6,218 nt of DNA. Origin: Sulfuritalea sp. Lineage in GTDB: Bacteria; Pseudomonadota; Gammaproteobacteria; Burkholderiales; Rhodocyclaceae. The notes under the pieces are model-generated. The model was not told the DNA's origin. It worked only from the letters and a program-made list of their open reading frames with translations, and did not search any database. Positions 1 to 5,131 of the stretch are shown here, piece by piece. The number at the start of each line of letters is the position of its first letter. Position 1 is the first letter of the stretch. The position numbers and the translations under genes are program-made. The DNA is taken from the NCBI GenBank assembly GCA_022843505.1, contig JALHNN010000174.1, positions 1 through 6,218 of the forward strand. Reading direction: 5' to 3'.

Positions 1-1285
1 TCATGAAGACGCCGGACCAGATCAGGTCGATGTGCGCCATGGCGCCCTCGCGGGTCAGGCGCAGCCTGAGCTCGCGGATCTGGTACTCGTCGTGCAGGCG
101 CGTGGCGAAATAGCTCATGGCCTGAAGCAGGGAAAAGCCGTCGACCTTGATCCAGACCTCGCCATCGACTTCCTCGAGGCTGACCGGCAGGCCGCTGCGT
201 TCGGCGATCCGGCGGCGGGCGGCGGTGAGCAGGTCGGCACCGAGCATTTCCTCCAGCGGCCAGCGCGCCTTGAGCACCGCGGCGAAGCTGCGTGCCGCGG
301 CCTCGACGCGCAGGGCGATGCCCTCGGCCTCATCGCGCACCACGGCCAGGAAGCGCTGGCGTTCCTCGCCGCTCATGTCGCCATAGTCGTAAAGCGTTTC
401 CGCCGCCGCACGCAGGCTGCCGACCGGACCCCGGCTGCTTTCGGTGAGGTCCTGCAGCAACTGGTCGCGCATCGATTCGCTGTCGAAGGCTTCGGTCATG
501 TCCTCGACCATCGCCATGTAACCCGAAAAGCGGCTGGCCTTACCGGCCGCCGGTGTCTCGCCCTCGGCAGGGGCGGCCTCGGGAATCGGCGCCACCAGCA
601 CGCGCAGCAGGCGTCCGGATTCGGTGACCGAGACGAAATGCCGGTGCCCCCCGCGGCTCGTCTCGAGGTGCTCGAGCGCATAGGCGATCAGGTGGCGGTC
701 GAACAGGCCGTAGATCGACCGCCCCAGGCCCAGCGTCGCCATGCCCTGCCCCGCGCCGCCGGCGAACAGCGCTCGTGCGCGCCGGTTGTAGAGCAGCACC
801 CGGCCATCCATGTTGCAGACGATGACCCCCTGGGCCAGTTCGGACATCAGCACCGCGAAGCGGTTGCGGTCGGCATCCGCCGCGGCGTTGGCGGCGCGTA
901 CCCGCGCCTCGATCTCGGCATCGTGCGCCTGGCGCTGCTCGGCAAGGCGATTCACCGCGGCCGTCAGCACCTGCAGCTCGCTGCTGCCCTGCACCGTCAG
1001 GCGTGTCGCCGGCTCCTCGACCAGCGCCATGGCTTCCTCGGCAGCCCGCGCGGGGATCTGGACGAGGAATTCATGCACGGCGCGCAGTATCAGGAAAAGG
1101 AACACGCAGGTGACGACGAAGACCATCAGCAGCGCGCCGAGCCGGCGTTCCAGCAGGTCGGCAAGCAGGGCCTGCTCCGCGCCCTCCAATCCGGCACCGA
1201 TGATCGCCGCCAGCGCCGCAACCACGGCCAGCAGGTAGGCGCAGGCGAATAGGGTGGCAGCGACCAGCTTGGCGCGGGTACTCAT
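1..1285 (-). CDS. Membrane-anchored PAS protein with degenerate histidine-kinase core (partial, C terminus outside window)
   Basis: The reading frame starts at ATG 1285 and stays open to the left edge, giving 428 codons with no stop. Seen: two hydrophobic helices (about residues 7-30 and 51-69) separated by a short loop, a HAMP/coiled-coil-like linker (70-140), a PAS-like domain (about 140-265, including VIVCNMDGRVLLYNRRARAL), then a dimerisation-like helix (266-340) and the start of an ATPase-like fold (about 341-428). The H-box equivalent reads LTESSRGPVGSLRAA, with Glu282 where the phospho-acceptor His is expected. The N-box equivalent (384-399) has no Asn. It is therefore probably not an active kinase. 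It lies 25 nt after the response regulator gene, so the two are likely co-transcribed; its ribosome site is weak. I recall similar Rhodocyclales proteins of about 700 residues ending in a DnaQ-like 3'-5' exonuclease domain; that part would be left of the window and is not seen here. Confidence 0.8.
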   Translation of the reverse strand, partial: MSTRAKLVAATLFACAYLLAVVAALAAIIGAGLEGAEQALLADLLERRLGALLMVFVVTCVFLFLILRAVHEFLVQIPARAAEEAMALVEEPATRLTVQGSSELQVLTAAVNRLAEQRQAHDAEIEARVRAANAAADADRNRFAVLMSELAQGVIVCNMDGRVLLYNRRARALFAGGAGQGMATLGLGRSIYGLFDRHLIAYALEHLETSRGGHRHFVSVTESGRLLRVLVAPIPEAAPAEGETPAAGKASRFSGYMAMVEDMTEAFDSESMRDQLLQDLTESSRGPVGSLRAAAETLYDYGDMSGEERQRFLAVVRDEAEGIALRVEAAARSFAAVLKARWPLEEMLGADLLTAARRRIAERSGLPVSLEEVDGEVWIKVDGFSLLQAMSYFATRLHDEYQIRELRLRLTREGAMAHIDLIWSGVFM

Positions 1286-1310
1286 TTGCGATTCCGGCCG
1301 GCTTGCGAAA

Positions 1311-1682
1311 TCAGGCCCGTTCGAGCAGGGCCTTGACCTTGGCGATCAGGTCGCGCGTGGCGAAGGGTTTGGTCATGTAAACATCGGCGCCAAGCGCCAG
1401 TCCCTTGGAAACCTCGGTGTCGCGCCCCTTGGCCGTCAGCATCATGATGCGCAGGGTCTTGAACTCGGGATCCTGGCGCAGGTCCTGGCAGACCTCGAAG
1501 CCGTTGCGATTGGGCATCATCACGTCGAGTATCGCCAGGTCGGGACGCTCGGCGCGCACCCGCTCGAGCGCCTGCACGCCATCATGGGCGACGACCACTT
1601 CATAGCCTTCGCGCCTGAGCAGGAACTCCAGCGAAATGACGATGTTGGGCTCGTCGTCCGCGATCAATATCTTGGTTGCCAT
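1311..1682 (-). CDS. Single-domain CheY-like response regulator
   Basis: This 123-residue protein is one receiver (REC) domain with no output domain. The phosphorylation machinery is complete: acidic pair Asp9-Asp10, phospho-acceptor Asp53 in LAILDVMMPNRNG, Thr83 in MLTAKG and Lys105 in YMTKPF. Aromatic switch position 102 is Tyr. It should act in the cytoplasm by changing partners when phosphorylated, or by passing phosphate on, because it has no DNA-binding part. A strong ribosome site, GGAGGGGG at 1687-1694, sits just before ATG 1682 and fixes the start. It begins a two-gene unit with the degenerate sensor gene at 1285. Because that partner lacks the key His, the phosphate donor is unclear. 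The family is certain; the pathway is unknown. Confidence 0.93.
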   Translation of the reverse strand: MATKILIADDEPNIVISLEFLLRREGYEVVVAHDGVQALERVRAERPDLAILDVMMPNRNGFEVCQDLRQDPEFKTLRIMMLTAKGRDTEVSKGLALGADVYMTKPFATRDLIAKVKALLERA

Positions 1683-1686
1683 TGTT

Positions 1687-1694
1687 CCCCCTCC
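1687..1694 (-). promoter_or_regulatory. Strong ribosome binding site of the response regulator gene
   Basis: The minus strand reads GGAGGGGG followed by AACA and then ATG at 1682. It fixes the start of the response regulator. Confidence 0.75.
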
Positions 1695-1712
1695 ATGCGC
1701 GCCGCCTGATTC

Positions 1713-1755
1713 TTCTTGTAACGCAAGAATACACCCCGGCCATGGGGTCGGCCAA
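1713..1755 (-). promoter_or_regulatory. Candidate sigma-70 promoter with overlapping inverted repeat
   Basis: On the minus strand TTGGCC (1755-1750) and TATTCT (1731-1726) are separated by 18 nt. Each matches four of six consensus bases, so the promoter call is tentative. A perfect inverted repeat, TTCTTG-CGTTA-CAAGAA (1713-1729), covers the -10 element and the expected start site near 1719, a usual position for a repressor operator. It lies between the panD terminator and the response regulator gene, where a promoter is needed. Confidence 0.4.
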
Positions 1756-1768
1756 TCTTCTGGATACC

Positions 1769-1789
1769 GTCCGCCCCTACGGGTCGGAC
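1769..1789 (-). other. Short hairpin between panD terminator and response regulator promoter
   Basis: The minus strand reads GTCCG-A-CCC-GTAG-GGG-CGGAC: an 8-bp stem with one bulged A and a 4-nt loop. No T-run follows on either strand, so it is not an intrinsic terminator. It lies just upstream of the candidate -35 element. Its function is unknown. Confidence 0.35.
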
Positions 1790-1790
1790 A

Positions 1791-1820
1791 TAAAAAAAGC
1801 CCACCGCTCAGGGTGGGCTG
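1791..1820 (-). terminator. Rho-independent terminator after panD
   Basis: The minus strand forms AGCCCACC-CTGAGC-GGTGGGCT (1819-1798), an 8-bp perfect stem, followed at once by a run of T residues (1798-1792). There is no T-run on the plus-strand side, so it acts in one direction only. It starts about 20 nt after the panD stop and closes the pan operon, insulating the response regulator unit. Confidence 0.92.
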
Positions 1821-1838
1821 GCATTCGTCGCGGTCGGA

Positions 1839-2222
1839 TCAGGCCACGGCCTGGACCGGGATTTCCTTGCTGTGGTTGGTGATGCGGTTGCGTGAATCGA
1901 CGTAAACGAGGTCAGGCTCGAAGCTCTGCAGCTCGATCTCGTTCATCACGGCATAGGTGGCGATGATCAGCAGGTCGCCGGCCGCCGCCTTGCGTGCGGC
2001 GGCGCCATTGACCGAGATGGTGCCGGTCCCGCGTTCGGCGCGGATGGCATAGGTCGTGAAGCGCTCGCCGTTATTCACGTTGTAGATGTCGATCTGCTGA
2101 TACTCCCTGATGTCGGCGGCATCGAGCAGGTTCTCGTCGATCGCGCAGGAGCCCTCGTAATGCAGCTCGGCGTGCGTCACGGTGACGCGGTGAAGCTTGG
2201 ATTTCAGCATGGTGCGTTGCAT
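1839..2222 (-). CDS. panD: Aspartate 1-decarboxylase (pyruvoyl enzyme)
   Basis: PanD decarboxylates L-aspartate to beta-alanine, the amine half of pantothenate, in the cytoplasm. The 127-residue length is close to the 126 of E. coli. The self-cleavage site Gly24-Ser25 is present in LHYEGSCAI; Ser25 becomes the pyruvoyl group. Lys9, His11, Arg54, Thr57, Tyr58 and Asn72 of the active-site region are in place. The start at ATG 2222 gives MQRTMLKSKLHRV, which aligns with the known N terminus and has a GAAAGG ribosome site. An in-frame TTG at 2252 would add ten unsupported residues. It lies 91 nt after panC and is followed by a strong terminator, so it is the last gene of the pan operon. I see no strong promoter or terminator in the 91-nt gap. 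Confidence 0.97.
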   Translation of the reverse strand: MQRTMLKSKLHRVTVTHAELHYEGSCAIDENLLDAADIREYQQIDIYNVNNGERFTTYAIRAERGTGTISVNGAAARKAAAGDLLIIATYAVMNEIELQSFEPDLVYVDSRNRITNHSKEIPVQAVA

Positions 2223-2313
2223 TGTCAGACCTTTCTCACGCAAAGGCGGCAATCATCCGGCATCCCGGTCCTACCACTGCTGGACACCGCCGGCATGAGC
2301 GCAGCGCGGTACC

Positions 2314-3141
2314 CTAAACTTCCAGATTGTCGATGAGGCGCGTGCTGCCGAGGCGCGCTGCCGCCAACACCACCAAGTCGGAATCGTGAGCGGACGGCGA
2401 TTGTAGATCAAGTTTTTTGCGCAAGGCAACATAATCCGGAGCCCACCCATTCATGCTTAATATATTCATGGCCTTAGCTTCGAGTTCGCCGTAGTTGCGG
2501 GCTCCCTGGCGGACTTCTGCGGCCAATTCCGTGAGCAGCCGGTACAGCCGCGGGGCCTCCGCCCTTTCGGCTGGCGAGAGGTAACCGTTGCGCGACGAGA
2601 GGGCAAGTCCGTCGGCGGCGCGAACGGTTTCGCCGGCGACAATCTCGACCGGCACATTGAAGTCTCGGACCATGTGGCGGATCACCATCAGCTGCTGGTA
2701 GTCCTTCTTGCCGAACAGGGCGACGTCGGCCTGGGCAATCTGGAACAGTTTCATCACCACCGTGGCGACGCCGCGAAAATGCCCGGGGCGGAATTCGCCG
2801 TCGAGTATGCCTGCCTGCTCGGTGGGCGGCTCGACATGGTAGGTCTGCGGCTGGGGGTACATTTCGCTTTCGCCCGGGGCGAACAGATGCTCGACGCCGG
2901 CCGCCTCCATGCGCGCGCAGTCCGCCGCGAAGGTGCGCGGGTACTTCTCGAAATCCTCGCCGGGCCTGAATTGCAGGCGATTGACGAAGATGGTGGCGAT
3001 GACCTGGTCGGCATGGGCGCGCGCCTGCGTCATCAGCGCGATATGGCCGTCGTGCAGGTTGCCCATGGTCGGCACCAGCGCCACGCGGCCGGCTTTGGCC
3101 CGCGCCGCGCGCAGGCCGGCGATGGTTTCGTGGATCAGCAT
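2314..3141 (-). CDS. panC: Pantothenate synthetase (pantoate--beta-alanine ligase)
   Basis: PanC joins D-pantoate to beta-alanine with ATP, through a pantoyl-adenylate, to make pantothenate. The protein has 275 residues. Nucleotide-binding motifs of the family are present: PTMGNLHDGH at 24-33 (the HIGH-like motif), FVNRLQF at 53-59, GKKDYQQ at 144-150 and LSSRN at 181-185 (the KMSKS-like loop). Position 56 of FVNRLQF is Leu and position 55 is Arg, where enterobacteria have Pro; I recall Arg as usual in betaproteobacteria. The start at ATG 3141 gives MLIHETIAGLRA, matching the family. The ribosome site GGAGG (3146-3150) lies 4 nt upstream, but is also the 3' arm of a 9-bp hairpin. An in-frame TTG at 3165 would only translate the upstream repeat (MGRPCGGD) and is rejected. 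panB lies 193 nt upstream and panD 91 nt downstream. Confidence 0.97.
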   Translation of the reverse strand: MLIHETIAGLRAARAKAGRVALVPTMGNLHDGHIALMTQARAHADQVIATIFVNRLQFRPGEDFEKYPRTFAADCARMEAAGVEHLFAPGESEMYPQPQTYHVEPPTEQAGILDGEFRPGHFRGVATVVMKLFQIAQADVALFGKKDYQQLMVIRHMVRDFNVPVEIVAGETVRAADGLALSSRNGYLSPAERAEAPRLYRLLTELAAEVRQGARNYGELEAKAMNILSMNGWAPDYVALRKKLDLQSPSAHDSDLVVLAAARLGSTRLIDNLEV

Positions 3142-3174
3142 GTCGCCTCCGCAGGGCCGCCCCAAGGAGGCGAC
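3142..3174 (-). promoter_or_regulatory. Hairpin sequestering the panC ribosome binding site
   Basis: In the panC transcript GTCGCCTCC (3174-3166) pairs perfectly with GGAGGCGAC (3150-3142): 9 bp around a 15-nt loop, which can itself pair GGG with CCC around GCGG. The 3' arm holds the Shine-Dalgarno GGAGG, and its last base touches the AUG at 3141. The structure is read directly from the sequence. That it controls translation is inference. Confidence 0.7.
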
Positions 3175-3238
3175 GAGTCAACGAACCGGAAGCCGCAAAG
3201 CGGCTGAACCAGTGTCACCCCCTTCCGCTGGGCGGAGG
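3147..3238 (-). repeat. Structured intergenic repeat, copy A (before panC)
   Basis: This copy shares with 4159-4244 a 26-nt identical block (3147-3172), the segment AACCGGA (3184-3190), GCCGC-N3-GCGGC (3192-3204) and AAGCGGCTGAACC (3198-3210), then an outer hairpin with a CCA loop on the transcript strand (3222-3238). Between the 26-nt block and AACCGGA the two copies differ in sequence and by two bases in length. The arrangement in the transcript is hairpin I, GGTTCA, hairpin II, CCGG, hairpin III, AUG. It is not a known riboswitch to me. Confidence 0.8.
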
Positions 3239-3275
3239 CGGGGTTTCGCGAAGCATTGCGTCGCGCCGCCGAAGC

Positions 3276-3299
3276 CGGCCGCCTGTGCAAAGGCGGCCG
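3276..3299. repeat. 9-bp perfect inverted repeat in the panB-panC spacer
   Basis: CGGCCGCCT (3276-3284) and AGGCGGCCG (3291-3299) are perfect inverted copies around GTGCAA. No T-run follows on either strand, so it is not a standard terminator. It belongs to a segment of about 60 nt (3239-3300) that copy A has and copy B lacks. Function is unknown; it could stabilise panB mRNA. Confidence 0.6.
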
Positions 3300-3300
3300 T

Positions 3301-3323
3301 GGGGCAGGGGTTGGGGGGAAGGG
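3301..3323 (+). other. G-run tract (C-rich in the transcript) after panB
   Basis: The plus strand has G-runs of 4, 4, 6 and 3 separated by two bases each, which fits a G-quadruplex pattern on the template strand. In the mRNA it is a C-rich, G-poor stretch starting 11 nt after the panB stop codon. A matching tract lies at 4237-4259 after the membrane gene, with three long G-runs and a final GG. Confidence 0.5.
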
Positions 3324-3334
3324 TGCCACCATGG

Positions 3335-4150
3335 TCAGTAGCAGTGCTCCGGACCGGGGAAGGAACCGTCCTTGACGGCCTTGACGTAGGCTTTGACGGC
3401 GCCGTCGATGCTGGCCGCTTCGGCCATGAAATCCTTGACGAAGCGGCCCTTCTTGCCCGGATAGACGCCCAGCATGTCGTGCAGCACCAGAACCTGGCCA
3501 TCGCAGGCCAGTCCGGCGCCGATGCCGATGGTGGCGCAGACCTTGAGTGCCCGGGTGATCTCTCCGGCTAGGCCGGCGGGGACCATCTCCAGTACCATCA
3601 GCGCCGCCCCGGCCTGCTCCAGCGCCACGGCGTCGCGCATCATGCGCCGGGCGCCCTCCTCGTCGCGGCCCTGGACGCGGTAGCCACCCAGGGCATGCAC
3701 CGATTGCGGCGTCAGGCCGATGTGGGCGCAGACCGGCACACCGCGCTCGACCATGAAATGCACGGTCTCGGCCATGACTTCGCCGCCCTCGAGCTTGACC
3801 ATCTCGGCGCCGACGGCGAGCAGCTTGCCGGCATTGCGGATCGCTTGCTCCTTCGACTCGTGGTAGGCGCCGAAGGGCAGGTCGGCCACCAGCATCGGCC
3901 GGCTCGGCAATGCCGCGACGCAAGCGGTGTGGTAGACCATGTGCTCCATGGTCACCGGCAGGGTCGAGGTCTTGCCCTGGATCACATTGCCCAGCGAATC
4001 GCCGACGAGCATCACGTCGACGCCGCAGCGGTCTTCCAGCGCGGCGAAGCTCGCGTCGTAGCAGGTAAGCATGGCGATCTTCTCGCCCTCGCGCTTCATG
4101 CGCGCGAGCTCGGGCAGCGTGATCGGCTTGTTGCTGGCGAGGTAGGTCAT
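3335..4150 (-). CDS. panB: 3-methyl-2-oxobutanoate hydroxymethyltransferase (ketopantoate hydroxymethyltransferase)
   Basis: PanB transfers a hydroxymethyl group from 5,10-methylene-tetrahydrofolate to alpha-ketoisovalerate, giving ketopantoate, the first committed step of pantothenate synthesis. The 271-residue protein is a cytoplasmic TIM barrel. Metal ligands are visible as Asp51 (VGDSLGNV), Asp90 (VADLPFG) and Glu121 (VKLEGG). The catalytic Glu188 is in LEMVP. The family segments MLTCYD (27-32), HIGLTPQS (143-150) and GIGAG (209-213) are intact. I chose ATG 4150 (MTYLASNKPITLPEL), preceded by GGAG with an 8-nt spacer. The in-frame TTG at 4177 would translate only the upstream repeat (MGRPCGVEA) and is rejected. 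The membrane gene ends 112 nt upstream. Its folate cofactor links it to the nearby folK. No panE or ilvC-type ketopantoate reductase gene is in the window. Confidence 0.97.
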   Translation of the reverse strand: MTYLASNKPITLPELARMKREGEKIAMLTCYDASFAALEDRCGVDVMLVGDSLGNVIQGKTSTLPVTMEHMVYHTACVAALPSRPMLVADLPFGAYHESKEQAIRNAGKLLAVGAEMVKLEGGEVMAETVHFMVERGVPVCAHIGLTPQSVHALGGYRVQGRDEEGARRMMRDAVALEQAGAALMVLEMVPAGLAGEITRALKVCATIGIGAGLACDGQVLVLHDMLGVYPGKKGRFVKDFMAEAASIDGAVKAYVKAVKDGSFPGPEHCY

Positions 4151-4158
4151 GGCTTCGA

Positions 4159-4244
4159 CTCCGCAGGGCCGCCCCAAGGAGGCGCCTTCATAAACCGGAT
4201 GCCGCGAAGCGGCTGAACCGTAATCGCCACTTTCCTGGGGAAAG
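4159..4244 (-). repeat. Structured intergenic repeat, copy B (before panB)
   Basis: This is the second copy of the element at 3147-3238. The 26-nt block at 4159-4184 is identical to 3147-3172, with AACCGGA (4193-4199), GCCGC-GAA-GCGGC (4201-4213) and AAGCGGCTGAACC (4207-4219) following. The outer hairpin is CTTTCC-CCA-GGAAAG in the transcript (4244-4230). Its GGAG serves as the panB ribosome site. The arm that would bury this site pairs only CTCC/GGAG plus two pairs beyond a mismatch, so it is much weaker than in copy A. Confidence 0.8.
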
Positions 4245-4262
4245 GGGATGGGGGATAGGTCG

Positions 4263-4628
4263 TCATGGATTGCGAAAGATGAAATAGACGGCGCCTAGGA
4301 TACACAAACCGGCCCACAGGTAATCCAGCTTGAGCGGTTGATGCATGTAGAACACGACGAAGGGCACGAAGACGGTCAGGGTGATCGCCTCCTGCATGAT
4401 CTTCAGCTGCGCCAGCGTGAGTTCCTGGTGGCCGATGCGGTTGGCCGGCACCTGCAGCAGGTATTCGAACAGCGCGATGCCCCAGGAGGCCAGCGCCGCA
4501 ATCCACCAGGGGCGGTCGTTGAGGTTCTTCAGGTGGGCGTACCAGGCGAAAGTCATGAAGACGTTCGAGGCCGTGAGCAGCAGCGCGGTCTTCAGCACGA
4601 CCGGGACTTCGAGCAGTGCGGCCGTCAC
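4263..4628 (-). CDS. DMT family small membrane protein (DUF486/DMT_6)
   Basis: This 121-residue inner-membrane protein has four predicted helices (about residues 9-30, 40-60, 76-95 and 101-118) and almost no soluble part. The pattern LLLTASNVFMTFAWYAHLK at the first helix and PANRIGHQ plus LAQLKIMQEAITL in the middle match the DUF486 (DMT_6) family of the drug/metabolite transporter clan as I remember it. No substrate is known for the family. The start used is GTG at 4628, 5 nt after the folK stop; the ribosome site is weak, so translation may depend on folK coupling. A GTG codon at residue 11 is a less likely alternative. It lies between folK and panB, so it is co-transcribed with the cofactor genes, but this does not prove a role in pantothenate or folate transport. 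Confidence 0.85.
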   Translation of the reverse strand: MTAALLEVPVVLKTALLLTASNVFMTFAWYAHLKNLNDRPWWIAALASWGIALFEYLLQVPANRIGHQELTLAQLKIMQEAITLTVFVPFVVFYMHQPLKLDYLWAGLCILGAVYFIFRNP

Positions 4629-4633
4629 GGGAT

Positions 4634-5131
4634 TCAGCCTGCGGTCTGGGCCACCAGTTTCTCGATCTGCTGCCCGGCGCAGGCGGCAAGCAGCGCCGAT
4701 ACGGGACCCCGACCCGGGATCACCAGGTCCGGTGCGATCTCGGCCAGCGGCGCAAGGACGAATGCCCGCTCATGGAGGCGCGGATGCGGCAATGTCAGGC
4801 GCGGATCATCGCGGATCTCGTCGCCGTACAACAGCAGGTCGAGATCGAGCGTACGCGGCGCATTGCGCACGCTGCGACGGCGGCCAAAATCGGCTTCGAT
4901 GGCGAACAGCATGTCGAGGAAAGTCGGCGCTGGAGGTACGGCGATCAACTCGACCACGGCATTGATGAAGTCAGGCTGGTGCTTCAAACCCACCGGCGCC
5001 GTTTGGTAAAGGGACGATGCCGCGAGGAATTCGGAATCCGGAAGCCTGCGCAGCGCCGCAATTGCCGAACTCACGGCCGCCGCCGGATTGCCGAGGTTGG
5101 CACCCAGCGCCACGAAGCAGCGGGCGCTCAA
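4634..5131 (-). CDS. folK: 2-amino-4-hydroxy-6-hydroxymethyldihydropteridine pyrophosphokinase
   Basis: FolK (HPPK) moves pyrophosphate from ATP to 6-hydroxymethyl-7,8-dihydropterin, the step before dihydropteroate synthase in folate synthesis. The protein has 165 residues, near the family norm. Seen: GANLGN (10-15), YQTAPVG (42-48), QPDFINAVVEL (52-62), the LDLDLLLYG strand with Mg-binding Asp96 and Asp98, and the segment LPHPRLHERAFVLAPL (114-129). The start is a TTG at 5131. It overlaps the pcnB stop in the sequence TTGA (4 nt shared) and has a clear GGAG ribosome site 7 nt upstream (5139-5142), so translation is probably coupled to pcnB. No ATG lies near enough upstream to compete. It is followed after 5 nt by the membrane gene. 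Confidence 0.95.
   Translation of the reverse strand: MSARCFVALGANLGNPAAAVSSAIAALRRLPDSEFLAASSLYQTAPVGLKHQPDFINAVVELIAVPPAPTFLDMLFAIEADFGRRRSVRNAPRTLDLDLLLYGDEIRDDPRLTLPHPRLHERAFVLAPLAEIAPDLVIPGRGPVSALLAACAGQQIEKLVAQTAG

Noticed and set aside
32..1252. Long plus-strand open frame of 406 codons
   Set aside because: It lies antisense to the PAS sensor gene, whose frame has clear helices and a PAS domain; the plus-strand translation is His/Gln/Arg-rich with no family signature. It is a GC-rich shadow.
2223..2252. N-terminal extension of panD from TTG 2252
   Set aside because: PanD starts a few residues before the KLHRV motif; ATG 2222 matches this and has a ribosome site, while the extension does not align.
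2223..2313. Promoter or terminator between panC and panD
   Set aside because: The 91 nt contain short GC-rich complementary bits but no T-run and no convincing -35/-10 pair; panD is most simply read with panC.
3142..3165. N-terminal extension of panC from TTG 3165 (and of panB from TTG 4177), both starting MGRPCG
   Set aside because: The added residues are translated repeat sequence, lack a ribosome site and do not occur at the N terminus of these enzyme families.
3147..4244. CRISPR array or transposon ends
   Set aside because: Only two copies about 1 kb apart in the same orientation, each in a spacer with a full intact gene between; there is no transposase, no target duplication and no regular spacing.
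4147..4689. Minus-strand frame ending in a peptide with PPWGGPAE, echoed by SPPWGGPAE in the frame at 3135-3923
   Set aside because: The shared peptide is the intergenic repeat read in one frame; the rest is out of frame with the DUF486, folK, panB and panC genes. The similarity comes from DNA repeats, not from a protein family.
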